Source: Holophagaceae bacterium (GTDB taxonomy: Bacteria > Acidobacteriota > Holophagae > Holophagales > Holophagaceae). From it: DNA of 47,405 nucleotides. The position numbers were made by a program, and so were the translations under genes. The stretch spans positions 1 through 47,405 of the forward strand of contig JANYBM010000019.1 of the NCBI GenBank assembly GCA_025361125.1. Direction: 5' to 3'. The notes beneath the pieces are model-generated. The model ran no database searches. It was given only the letters and a program-made list of their open reading frames with translations, and had not been told where the DNA came from. Positions 8,123-16,192 of the stretch are shown here, piece after piece; position 1 is the stretch's first letter, and each line of letters opens with the position of its first letter.

Positions 8123-8959
8123 ATGCGAACCCTGTTTTTCATCTCCTTGCTTGCACTCCCACTGGCGGCCTGGGGGCCGAAAGGCCATCTGTTGTCGGCC
8201 GATGCCTCGCTGCGCACACTGCCGCCAGAACTCCAGGCCTGGTATGCCGGTAAGGAGGGCGCCTACCGGGAGGCTGCGCTGGAACCTGACCTCCAGAAAA
8301 TCAAAGATCCTGGAGAAGCCTCCCGCCATCACATCTACACCGAAGCTTACGGAAGCCCCGCCGACGTCCCCTTCGAAGCCGAGGCGGCCATCCGACGGCT
8401 CGGAGCCTACAGTTTCGCCCGCAGAGGTCAGCTCCCCTGGGCCATAGGACAGCGCTATCTAAGACTGGTAGAAGCGTTCCGTTTGAAGGACAAGGAAAAG
8501 GTGGTCATCGAGAGCGGCTGGCTCTGCCATTACGTTTCTGACGCGCAGGTGCCCTTGCACAGTACGCGGAATCACAATGGCAAGGAGACCGGCCAACGGG
8601 GTATCCATAAGCGCTGGGAGGTCGGGTTGGTGGACTGGAAAGTTGAAGCCCTGACCCCGCTGCGGGCGGCACAAGTCCCACTTCAGCCCATCCGGGCACC
8701 CTGGTCTTGGATCGCAGAGGCTCATGCACTGCTCCCTGCCCTCCTCGAAGCCGATGAGCTCGCGCTGCGCGATTGCCAGAATCAGGAGCTCGGTGATCCA
8801 GGAGACAGTCCTTACTGGATTACTTTCTGGAAACTACAGAAGAGTGCCGTGACCCAGCAGCTTCAGCGTTCCTCTGAACGGACCGGGGATCTCCTCTTGG
8901 CGGCGTGGAACCAGGCTGGACAACCGGTTGCCCTTTTCCCTCCGGATAAGACCCAGTGA
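8123..8959 (+). CDS. Exported zinc phospholipase C / S1-P1 nuclease-like hydrolase
   Basis: The protein has 278 residues; ATG 8123 is followed by a 16-residue signal peptide ending in PLAA, leaving Trp as the mature N-terminus (WGPKGH). In this superfamily the N-terminal Trp and nearby His bind the zinc cluster. Other ligand spacings also fit: Asp in EPDLQK with His 14 residues later (SRHHIY), then His, Asp (+4) and His (+6 more) in CHYVSDAQVPLH, and a later His-x3-Glu (HKRWE), as in Bacillus phospholipase C rather than His-x3-Asp of P1 nuclease. It would cleave phosphodiester or phosphomonoester substrates in the periplasm. It stands after the terminator, so it needs readthrough or its own promoter. 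Confidence 0.75.
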   Translation: MRTLFFISLLALPLAAWGPKGHLLSADASLRTLPPELQAWYAGKEGAYREAALEPDLQKIKDPGEASRHHIYTEAYGSPADVPFEAEAAIRRLGAYSFARRGQLPWAIGQRYLRLVEAFRLKDKEKVVIESGWLCHYVSDAQVPLHSTRNHNGKETGQRGIHKRWEVGLVDWKVEALTPLRAAQVPLQPIRAPWSWIAEAHALLPALLEADELALRDCQNQELGDPGDSPYWITFWKLQKSAVTQQLQRSSERTGDLLLAAWNQAGQPVALFPPDKTQ

Positions 8960-8965
8960 GCGGTC

Positions 8966-8995
8966 ACCCGCATAGTATGTGCGGATTCTCGCACG
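8966..8995 (+). promoter_or_regulatory. Palindromic upstream activator element, copy 2
   Basis: This copy carries CCGCAT, GTGCGGATT and CGCACG at the same spacing as the element at 5115. Its outer palindrome is less perfect (GTGCG and CGCAC arms). It begins 6 bp after the stop of the hydrolase gene and ends 70 bp before a -24/-12-like sequence. Confidence 0.62.
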
Positions 8996-9065
8996 TCATG
9001 AGGATTTTTGGTGATTTTTTTATTCATTAATAAACATATGAGGATAGTTACCAACTTTCCTGGAA

Positions 9066-9081
9066 TGGCACGGGAATTCCA
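9066..9081 (+). promoter_or_regulatory. Probable sigma-54 promoter of the porin gene
   Basis: TGGCACGGGAATTCCA matches TGGCACG-N4-TTGCA except that the -12 GC reads CC. The -24 half is perfect and the spacing correct. The mismatch falls at an important base, so the call rests partly on the paired activator element upstream. Confidence 0.5.
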
Positions 9082-9188
9082 CTAGTCCTTCGATGCCCTG
9101 ATGCCCTGGGTTTCACCTGGGATCTCCCTTCACCTTTGCACTGGCGCCACCGCGCCTATTCTCTTCTCTTTTCTATCTGGAGGATCAC

Positions 9189-10511
9189 ATGAAGTCCCTC
9201 ATCACCCCCTTGGCCCTGGTCCTGATGGCAGGTCCGCTTTGTGCCCAGCAGCCCAGCGAAACCGACGAGCGGGTCGCTAAGCTTGAGAAGCAAGTTGCGA
9301 AACTGCTGAAAACCGACACGAAGAAAGAAGAATCCAAGGACAGCGGGTTTTCCATCAAGTTCGGCGGTCGCTTCCACCTGGATTCCGTTTTCTACGATGG
9401 CAACGAGAATCGTCTGGCAAACGGCACCCAGCTTCGTCGGGGCCGTATCAGCTTCAAGGCGGCCTTCGGTAAGGACTGGGCGGCTGAAGGCGACTACGAC
9501 TTCGCGGAAGGCGACTCTTCCATCAAGGACATGTGGCTTGGCTATCAAGGCTTCAAGAAAACATTGATCCAGGTCGGCCAGTTCAAAGAGCCTTTCGGCT
9601 TCGATACCCTCAGTTCCTCCAACGCCATCTGGCTGACCGAGCGGTCTTACAGCGATGTATGGACTCCGGACCGCCATGTGGGCATCGCTTATCAGACCTG
9701 GGGCGAGCGCTGGCAGACCAAAGTTAGCTTCTTCGGTCAGGCCATTGACGACACCAACGACCACATCGCCGTTGACGACACCACCTTGGGGACCGACCAT
9801 GGCTGGGGCTACGCTGGTCGCGTCACGTTCGCGCCCATCCTTGTCTCCGATACGAAAGCCATCCACTTGGGTGTGGCCACCAGCTACCGGAAGCCCAACG
9901 CCGGTCCAGACGCGGACGCCAACACCCTGGACCTGTCCGGCCGCCCGGAAGCAGGCAAGATCAGCAAGGCCAAATTCCTCAACGCCAAAGTAACCAACGT
10001 GGACAACTGGAAACAGTATGGTGCCGAGTTCGTGGGCGTATGGGGCCCTTTCTCCTGGCAGAGCGAGTACCAGCAGACCAAAGTCGCCCGAAGAGCCGGA
10101 GTGGGAACCACGCCCGCCGCAATCCTAGCCAGCACCATCGACCACGACTTCTCGACCTACTACGGCCAGGTTTCCTGGATCTGGGGCGGACAGCGCACCT
10201 ACGAAGTCAGCGATGGCTTGTTCGGCAAGGTGGCTCCGTCCGCCAGGGGCGCCTGGGAAGTGGTGGCCCGCTATAGCCGCATGAACCAGGATGACTTGAC
10301 CGCCATCGACCCCGTCAAGGGCGGTATCGCCAAGAACCTTTCCGTGGGCGTGACCTACTACATGAACAAGAACGTCCGCTGGATGCTGGATTACGTAAAG
10401 GTGGACAACAATGAAAACGCCAAACCGAACAAGCGGTATAACGGCGGCGCAACCGGCATAGCCAACGACGATTTCGCCTTCACTACCCTCCGCCTGCAGG
10501 TAAATTTCTGA
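9189..10511 (+). CDS. OprP/OprO-like anion-selective porin
   Basis: The protein has 440 residues from ATG 9189, preceded by TGGAGGATCAC. The signal peptide ends near GPLCAQ; a short coiled coil (about 22-50, heptad-like Val/Leu/Lys) leads into a beta-barrel of the phosphate-selective porin O/P family: FSIKFGGRFHLDS, LRRGRISFKAAFGKDW, a long run of Gly/aromatic strands, and a C-terminal strand ending in Phe (TLRLQVNF), the usual outer-membrane assembly signal. It would admit phosphate or polyphosphate-type anions; the substrate is inferred from family and neighbours. The paired activator element and sigma-54-like promoter upstream tie it to the kinase-regulator pair. Confidence 0.85.
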   Translation: MKSLITPLALVLMAGPLCAQQPSETDERVAKLEKQVAKLLKTDTKKEESKDSGFSIKFGGRFHLDSVFYDGNENRLANGTQLRRGRISFKAAFGKDWAAEGDYDFAEGDSSIKDMWLGYQGFKKTLIQVGQFKEPFGFDTLSSSNAIWLTERSYSDVWTPDRHVGIAYQTWGERWQTKVSFFGQAIDDTNDHIAVDDTTLGTDHGWGYAGRVTFAPILVSDTKAIHLGVATSYRKPNAGPDADANTLDLSGRPEAGKISKAKFLNAKVTNVDNWKQYGAEFVGVWGPFSWQSEYQQTKVARRAGVGTTPAAILASTIDHDFSTYYGQVSWIWGGQRTYEVSDGLFGKVAPSARGAWEVVARYSRMNQDDLTAIDPVKGGIAKNLSVGVTYYMNKNVRWMLDYVKVDNNENAKPNKRYNGGATGIANDDFAFTTLRLQVNF

Positions 10512-10609
10512 GAATTCAGCATCAGCGCGGGTGGGCCTCTGCCCAGCGAAGGCTTTACCGGTACGTTGCTTTCTCCCATCCAGATGGATTCCATCCCCGC
10601 CATCGGCCT

Positions 10610-11224
10610 ATGCATCCACTCACTCCTAACCACACACCCGTTCAGATCCCCTGCTGGGAATGGCGCACCATAGCCAGTTCCATGGGGGAGCTTAGGGTCG
10701 CATTGGCTGGCGTTCCCATTGAGGCCGTCCAAGATATCCAAGAGACCCACCTGCTGTGCCTGAAGAGTTCCCACAACACCAATATCAGGGACCGGCTGAT
10801 GGAGCTGAAATGGCGCAAACAGGTGCATCCCGATGGACCTGAACTCTGGGACAGCGTCCTGAGGTCAGGCTTCCCCTGCAACGCAGATTTCATTCATCGG
10901 CTCTTCCAGACCTGGGATATCAAGCCTGCAGAGCTGCAGCGTGAGACCTACACCCTCTCCCAGTTCCTGGAGGAAGTGATGGCGCCTAACACGACCCTGC
11001 TGGCCTTTCCCGTGCACAAGCATGAGGAATGCTTCAGGCTCGATGGCGCTGCCTGTACCTTCGATCAGGTCGAGGCCGGTGAGCTTACTTTGGAAGCATT
11101 CCACATCGAGCATGAAGATCCAACCCTGATCGCTGACACAGTGCGGAGATTGGGCCTCCAGGGCCAGGAAAACCGCAACTACGCTGGGGCTTTGAAGCAT
11201 GCCCTTGGCCTCAATCCCAACTAA
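10610..11224 (+). CDS. CYTH-like protein, paralogue of the 14069 product
   Basis: The protein has 204 residues with no signal peptide, so it is probably cytoplasmic. I know no named family, but it aligns by eye with the protein at 14069: WEWRTI/AEFRVFG near the start, NIRDRLMELKWRK/KVRDGLLDIKTKV, ETYTLSQFLEEVM/ETYTIAEFIAMAR, a CTFDQV/CEYAQV strand, and ENRNYAGALKHALGL/NTNYLKAAKRVVGL at the end. The basic 'RxR...xxKxx' strand pairs and the late acidic segment resemble the CYTH/triphosphate-tunnel fold. It precedes a true CYTH gene by 17 bp. The ribosome site before ATG 10610 is weak, but the paralogue supports this N-terminus. Confidence 0.65.
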   Translation: MHPLTPNHTPVQIPCWEWRTIASSMGELRVALAGVPIEAVQDIQETHLLCLKSSHNTNIRDRLMELKWRKQVHPDGPELWDSVLRSGFPCNADFIHRLFQTWDIKPAELQRETYTLSQFLEEVMAPNTTLLAFPVHKHEECFRLDGAACTFDQVEAGELTLEAFHIEHEDPTLIADTVRRLGLQGQENRNYAGALKHALGLNPN

Positions 11225-11241
11225 TGACTAAGGAGCTTGCC

Positions 11242-11706
11242 ATGGGCAAAGAGATAGAACGGAAATACCTGGTGGACACTGCCGCCTGGAAGCCCCAGGG
11301 TGAAGGCACCCATTTCAAACAGGGCTACTTGAACTCCCTGAAGGAGCGCGTGGTGCGGGTCCGCATCGAAGGAACCTTGGCGAAGCTCACCATCAAAGGC
11401 ATCACCACCGGCTTGACCCGCTCGGAATTCGAATATTCCCTTCCCGTGGAAGACGCCACTATCCTGCTCGATAAGCTTTGTGAACAACCACTCATTGATA
11501 AACATCGTCACAAGGAGACGCACGGCGGCAAGCTCTGGGAGATTGACGTGTTCCATGGGGAAAATGAAGGCTTGGTGGTGGCGGAGATCGAATTGGATTC
11601 AGAAAACGAGGCCATTGCTGTACCTCTATGGGCGGTGAAGGAGGTATCCAGCGACCCCCGCTACTTCAATTCAAATCTCCTCAAACACCCTTTCAAGAGC
11701 TGGTAA
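11242..11706 (+). CDS. CYTH-domain protein (triphosphatase / class IV cyclase family)
   Basis: The protein has 154 residues from ATG 11242, with AAGGAG 7 nt upstream; an ATG at 11224 is less well placed. It has the family hallmark EIERK (ExExK, residues 4-8), then YLNSLKERVVRVRIEG, AKLTIKG, RSEFEYSLP and IDVFHGENEGLVVAEIEL, which supply the tunnel's basic and acidic strands. The length and motifs match small bacterial CYTH proteins, most of which hydrolyse inorganic tripolyphosphate with Mg or Mn; adenylate cyclase or thiamine-triphosphatase activity cannot be excluded. It is 10 bp upstream of an anion permease, probably in one operon. Confidence 0.85.
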   Translation: MGKEIERKYLVDTAAWKPQGEGTHFKQGYLNSLKERVVRVRIEGTLAKLTIKGITTGLTRSEFEYSLPVEDATILLDKLCEQPLIDKHRHKETHGGKLWEIDVFHGENEGLVVAEIELDSENEAIAVPLWAVKEVSSDPRYFNSNLLKHPFKSW

Positions 11707-11716
11707 CCCCCTACCG

Positions 11717-13282
11717 ATGAGCACAGAATCCACCGCATCTTCCCAGGACGCTTCGATCCGAGAACTCCTGAACATGGAGCGGATGACCCTGTCTTCGAAG
11801 GTCCGTCCAGCCCAGAGCCCCAGTGAGCGGTGGATGCGGTACCTGGGCCTTCCTGGCGGCATTGCCCTGTTCCTATTGATCCTCTACCTGCCCGCGGGCG
11901 CCGGTCTTAGCGCTGCGGCCCAGGCGGGGGCCGCGTGCTTTGCCCTGGCCCTGGTGTGGTGGGTGACGGAACCCTTCCCCACCTACGTCACCTCCCTGGC
12001 ACTGATGTTCCTGCTGCTGGTGACCCGGACTTCCAATGCCAAGGCCATCATGGATGTCCTGGGCATGGAAGTGATCTGGCTCAACCTGCTGGCCTTCATC
12101 CTGAGCGCGATGCTGGTGAAGGTGCGTCTCGCCAAGCGCATGGCGCTGATGCTCATCCTCCGCTTCGGGCGAAAGGCCTCCTGGGCCCTGCTGGCCTTCG
12201 TCATCATCCAGCTCGTGCTGGCGCCCCTGATTCCTGCCACCGCCGCACGGGCCGTGATGACCCTGCCACTGATGATCGTGGTGGCCGCCATCTACGGCTC
12301 CACGGAAGCCGCCCCCAACAACTTTGGACGGAATCTTTTCCTGCTGAACCTAGCGGGCATTTCTGTGCTTTCATCCATGACCTTTACCGGCAGCTCGGCG
12401 AACCTCATCGCCGTGGGATTCATCCAGAGCATGGGCGGCCATCGCGTCTACTACATGGAGTGGATGCTGGCTGGCGCGCCCATCGCCATCGTCACCATGC
12501 TGCTGATGTGGGCCCTTGGCCAAAAGCTCGTGTTTCCCATTGGAAAGGAGCTTCAAAGCCCCCAGTTGGAAGGTGGGCTCGGCCTCATAGAAGCGGAGTA
12601 CAAAGCCATGGGGGTACTCAGTTTCCCCGAGAAGAAAGCCATGGCCATCTTTGGCCTGGTGTTGTTTCTGTGGATGACGGATGTCTTCCACATGCGCTGG
12701 TTCGGCGTCGAGATCAGTGCCCCCTTCGCCGCCCTGCTCGGAGCGGTGGTAGCTCTGCTTCCCCGTTGGGGGGTTCTCCAATGGGCCGAAGCCGATATCC
12801 CCTGGCACCTTCTGATCTTCAGCGCGGGCGCCTACGCCGGCGGCTTGGCACTGGACGACACCGGTGCCGCGGAGTGGGGCGTCCGGCAGCTCTTTGGCCG
12901 ATTGGATCTGAAGGGCGTGCCCTTTGGCGTCGCCTTTACCCTCGTCATCTCGGTGATGATGTACAGCCACTTGCTGACCACATCCAAGACAGTGCGGACC
13001 ATCATCATGATCCCCATCATCATCACGCTTTCGAAAGCGCTGGGCTGGGATCCCGTGTCCCTGGCCTTGCCCGCAGCGCTCTGTATTGATTGGGTGGTGG
13101 GATTGCCCATCAGCGGCAAGCCTAATGTCATACTTTTCGCCACCAATCAGTACAGCGTGGTGGACAACTTCAAGTATGGAATGATTGTGTGCACCATCGG
13201 CGTTTGCCTGCTGGTTCTTTCAGCGGCCACCTGGTTCCACTGGATTGGACTCACTCCAGAGTTCTGGGCGGTGCGCCCATGA
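11717..13282 (+). CDS. DASS/SLC13-family anion permease
   Basis: The protein has 521 residues with about 11-13 hydrophobic segments after a cytoplasmic N-terminus of about 45 residues. Family-like loops include FTGSSANLIAVGF in the first half and SGKPNVILFATNQY in the second, corresponding to the paired hairpins that bind sodium and substrate. This family carries sulfate, phosphate or di/tricarboxylates with Na+; the sequence alone does not settle the substrate. Phosphate is suggested by its place between CYTH proteins and downstream of the anion porin and pyrophosphatase. Its stop overlaps the next start (ATGA at 13279). Confidence 0.8.
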   Translation: MSTESTASSQDASIRELLNMERMTLSSKVRPAQSPSERWMRYLGLPGGIALFLLILYLPAGAGLSAAAQAGAACFALALVWWVTEPFPTYVTSLALMFLLLVTRTSNAKAIMDVLGMEVIWLNLLAFILSAMLVKVRLAKRMALMLILRFGRKASWALLAFVIIQLVLAPLIPATAARAVMTLPLMIVVAAIYGSTEAAPNNFGRNLFLLNLAGISVLSSMTFTGSSANLIAVGFIQSMGGHRVYYMEWMLAGAPIAIVTMLLMWALGQKLVFPIGKELQSPQLEGGLGLIEAEYKAMGVLSFPEKKAMAIFGLVLFLWMTDVFHMRWFGVEISAPFAALLGAVVALLPRWGVLQWAEADIPWHLLIFSAGAYAGGLALDDTGAAEWGVRQLFGRLDLKGVPFGVAFTLVISVMMYSHLLTTSKTVRTIIMIPIIITLSKALGWDPVSLALPAALCIDWVVGLPISGKPNVILFATNQYSVVDNFKYGMIVCTIGVCLLVLSAATWFHWIGLTPEFWAVRP

Positions 13283-14031
13283 TGCGTCGCGCTCTCTTCG
13301 TGGCCTTCCTGGCCTTACTTGCCTGCTCCACGTTACTGAGCGCGGTAGACGTGAAGGAATACACCGTGCGCCTGCGCATCCAGCCGGACGGATCTGCCAA
13401 GGGCCAAATTCAGCTTCGTCTGCTCGATGCAGCACCAGGACCTTTCGAGGTGCCCTTCGGAATCGCAAATGCGTTAGAGCTGAAGGTGGCAGACGGGCCT
13501 CGCGGTACCGAGGCAGTCCTGGTGCCCACGGATGGCCAACCTCGTATTCGCATCACCCTGCCAGAAGGTGCGCCCACTGAGGTGTCCCTTTCCCTTTATT
13601 TCGCCGAGGCCCAGGTCTACTCGAAGCTGAAAACCTCAAAGGGCAAAGGCGCGTCCCCCGTCCGGCTGCTCAGACATACTTTCGTGAACACCCGTGAAGG
13701 TGTGATCGGGGAATACCGCTTTGAAGTCCTGCTGCCCGAAGGCACCATGGCCCAGGCCATCCGCGAACAACTACCCAAGCCAAGCAAACAAGAATTCGAA
13801 CCCCGGGTGCGCCTAGGCCGCATCGAGGGCCTTCAATCCGCCACCTTGCGCTATGGACCCATGCGCCAGGGGGATGACACCACCATGAGTCTGGAAATGA
13901 CCTCCACTCGTCGGAGTTGGGGTTGGCTGCTGGTGGGCTGCGCCTTGGCGCTTCTCTACCTGGTCCGCTTCCGGGACCTGGTGGTGCCCCCAAACACAGA
14001 TGCTGGCGCGACCCATTCATCGCAATCCTGA
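13279..14031 (+). CDS. Exported, C-terminally membrane-anchored protein of unknown function
   Basis: The protein has 250 residues. An N-terminal signal (MMRRALFVAFLALLACSTLL) precedes a beta-rich domain (about 25-205) beginning with VKEYTVRLRIQPDGSAKGQIQ. A single membrane segment (WGWLLVGCALALLYLVRF) near residue 220 is followed by a short hydrophilic tail. The topology would place the domain in the periplasm. It overlaps the permease stop by ATGA and is followed 37 bp later by a CYTH-like gene, so it is likely translated with the permease. I do not recognise a family. Confidence 0.75.
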   Translation: MMRRALFVAFLALLACSTLLSAVDVKEYTVRLRIQPDGSAKGQIQLRLLDAAPGPFEVPFGIANALELKVADGPRGTEAVLVPTDGQPRIRITLPEGAPTEVSLSLYFAEAQVYSKLKTSKGKGASPVRLLRHTFVNTREGVIGEYRFEVLLPEGTMAQAIREQLPKPSKQEFEPRVRLGRIEGLQSATLRYGPMRQGDDTTMSLEMTSTRRSWGWLLVGCALALLYLVRFRDLVVPPNTDAGATHSSQS

Positions 14032-14068
14032 TCCCCTGATCCACTACTCCCCCAACAGGAGCCCCACC

Positions 14069-14707
14069 ATGATCGAACCCCATGCCAAGAACCAAGCCAC
14101 CTCCACGGAAGATGCCGCCAAGATTGTCCCTCGCGCGGAGTTCCGCGTTTTCGGACAAGGCGTCATAGACCTCGTGAAAGAAAAAATGTGGAATGGAAAG
14201 ACGATTCTCTTCCAGGCTCGGAAGATGCCTGTCGAGACCTATTTCATTAGTGCCAACACCAATGAGGCGAATGGGAAAGTCCGTGATGGCTTGCTTGATA
14301 TCAAGACCAAGGTCGGAGAAACCCCAGAAGGTTACGAAATCTTCCAGCCAAGGGGAAAGTTCCAGTTCCCTGTCAAGCAAGAGGATCTCGCGGTGATCCT
14401 GTCCCACCTCAAGGTGGAGATGGATCTGGCACAAGAGACTTACACCATTGCTGAATTCATCGCCATGGCCCGAAAGCATCCGGACCTCGCGCCTGTCTCT
14501 GTGGAGAAGATGCGCTATGGCTTCACCATTGACGGCATCATTTGCGAATACGCCCAAGTTTGGTTCAACGGGGCCATGGTCGAATCCGCTTGCGCTGAAA
14601 GCGAGAACTACGCTGGCATGAAGCAGGTCATCGAGGGTCTAGGCATCGCCGCCATGCCCAACACCAACTATTTGAAAGCCGCCAAGCGGGTGGTTGGACT
14701 GCTCTGA
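14069..14707 (+). CDS. CYTH-like protein, paralogue of the 10610 product
   Basis: The protein has 212 residues from ATG 14069 with AGGAG 9 nt upstream; no signal peptide. It contains VETYFISANTNE, GKVRDGLLDIKTKV, a FQFPVKQEDLAVIL segment and RYGFTIDGIICEYAQV, resembling the strand order of CYTH proteins (acidic start, paired basic strands, acidic late strands) without a clean ExExK. The related protein at 10610 flanks the CYTH-permease pair on the other side, which suggests duplication within the cluster. It may bind or hydrolyse a phosphoanhydride; this is inference from similarity and context. Confidence 0.65.
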   Translation: MIEPHAKNQATSTEDAAKIVPRAEFRVFGQGVIDLVKEKMWNGKTILFQARKMPVETYFISANTNEANGKVRDGLLDIKTKVGETPEGYEIFQPRGKFQFPVKQEDLAVILSHLKVEMDLAQETYTIAEFIAMARKHPDLAPVSVEKMRYGFTIDGIICEYAQVWFNGAMVESACAESENYAGMKQVIEGLGIAAMPNTNYLKAAKRVVGLL

Positions 14708-14760
14708 AGCACCAGGGGCCAAAGGGTCCCATTTGAATATCCCGCCCTTTTGGAGTCCTC

Positions 14761-16086
14761 GTGCTACCACCTCAAGTCGTGCCATTCCTGCTCACCCTTG
14801 CCATCAGCTTTCTGATTGGCATCGGGCTACGGGATTACTACGAAGCGGAAGGCAAGTTCGACACCTTTGGTACGGTGCGCACCTTCGTTTTCATCGGGAT
14901 GCTGGGTTTCATGCTCTATATGCTTCCAGGCTTTGGGCATTTGGCCTGGATGCTCGGGATGGCATCCCTGGTGCCCTTCCTGCTGATCTACTACAGCAAC
15001 AAAATCCGCCAACATAAGAGCCCGGGCCTCATTGGCGTTGTCATTGCCCTCTTGACGTACACCACCGGACCCGTGGCCGTGCACCAGCCCCACTGGTTCC
15101 TAGTGCTTTCTGCTGTATCCGTCTTGTTCGTCCTGCATTCCAAAGGGCGCATCCGCCAGTTCACAGACCGGTTGGAGACCGGGGAAGTGGTCACCGCCTG
15201 CAAGTTCTTGGCGATCGCAGTTGTCATCCTGCCGCTCATCCCCGCCACCCTGCCACCGTTCGGTGGCTTCGCAGGACAACTGCTGGCCTTCTTGCCCGTG
15301 ACGCCTCGCCAAATCTGGATGGCGGTAGTCATCACCACCACCATTTCCTACCTTGGTTATGTACTGCAAACCTACTTGTTCCCACGGAAAGGGATGCTGC
15401 TCGCTGGCATCATCGGTGGCGTCTACTCCAGCACCATTACAGTGCTGGTGCTGGCCAAGCGTTCCAAGCGACACCCTGGCCATGACCGGGAAGCGGCCGC
15501 CTCGATCCTGCTGGCCGTTGCCATGATGTATCTCAGGCTGCTGGTATTGGTGGCCATCTTCCGAGTCCAATCGGCCATCCAGGTGGCTCCGGTCCTGCTG
15601 GCTCTTGCAGCCATCGCCATGGGCTATGCGTATTGGCTGGTGAAAGCCGATAAGGCAGCATTCGAATTGTTAGAGACCGGGGACGACCCATCCTTGCCCA
15701 GTAAGGAGCCAGATTCAACAGAACCCAAGCTGAACCGAAATCCCCTGGAACTGAATTCCGCACTCTTCTTTGCCTTCGCGTTCGTGTTGGTTTCCATTGC
15801 CACCAAGGTCACGCTGTTGCAGTTCAAGGACCTTGGACTGCGGATGCTGTCCTTCCTGGTGGGGTGCTCCGATATCACACCATTCGTTGTCTCCATCCTG
15901 CAGGGCGATCTCGGCATCGGCACGCCCCAGATCCTACAGGCCATCATCATTTCCAGCGCCAGCAACAACTTGATGAAGCTGGCCTACACCTACCTGTTTG
16001 GCACCCGCAAAACCGCAAGACTTACCGCCGTGGCCCTGGGCTCGCTGTCGGGCCTGTCTTTCCTTTACGTGCTGCTGGCGCTGTAA
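14761..16086 (+). CDS. DUF4010/MgtC-like integral membrane protein
   Basis: The protein has 441 residues from a GTG at 14761 preceded by TTTTGGAG. About 11-12 hydrophobic segments are visible. The N-terminal part (FLIGIGLRDYY...GTVRTFVFIGMLG) is MgtC-like, and the second half, with GGVYSSTITVLVLAKRSKR, is typical of DUF4010. The function of the family is unknown; MgtC relatives influence Mg and phosphate homeostasis in other bacteria, which would fit the neighbours, but that is analogy only. It is the last gene of the phospho-compound cluster before the ArsR genes. Confidence 0.8.
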   Translation: MLPPQVVPFLLTLAISFLIGIGLRDYYEAEGKFDTFGTVRTFVFIGMLGFMLYMLPGFGHLAWMLGMASLVPFLLIYYSNKIRQHKSPGLIGVVIALLTYTTGPVAVHQPHWFLVLSAVSVLFVLHSKGRIRQFTDRLETGEVVTACKFLAIAVVILPLIPATLPPFGGFAGQLLAFLPVTPRQIWMAVVITTTISYLGYVLQTYLFPRKGMLLAGIIGGVYSSTITVLVLAKRSKRHPGHDREAAASILLAVAMMYLRLLVLVAIFRVQSAIQVAPVLLALAAIAMGYAYWLVKADKAAFELLETGDDPSLPSKEPDSTEPKLNRNPLELNSALFFAFAFVLVSIATKVTLLQFKDLGLRMLSFLVGCSDITPFVVSILQGDLGIGTPQILQAIIISSASNNLMKLAYTYLFGTRKTARLTAVALGSLSGLSFLYVLLAL

Positions 16087-16146
16087 GAACGCCTTTCCTG
16101 TCTCAAGGCATGACTCGCTCAATGGTTCTGGCCCCGGACCGGTACC

Positions 16147-16192
16147 TTGACTCAACCAATCTGGAATATTACTCTTTGGTTGTGAGGTAACA
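16147..16192 (+). promoter_or_regulatory. Promoter and shared ArsR-type element, copy A
   Basis: TTGACT (16147-16152) is a good -35. The 24-bp stretch 16169-16192 matches 16606-16629 at 19 of 24 positions (TTACTYTTTGGTT core, then GGTWACA) and runs into the ribosome site and ATG of the first ArsR gene. A conserved element before two paralogous repressor genes is a candidate operator. Confidence 0.5.

Noticed and set aside
5109-9188. Pho box (PhoB sites) controlling the phospho-compound genes
   Set aside because: No paired CTGTCAT-like direct repeats were seen; the sigma-54 signals explain the promoters better.
11935-13089. Second plus-strand frame within the permease gene
   Set aside because: Composition is Arg/His/Pro-rich as expected from a shifted frame; the other frame gives clear membrane helices.
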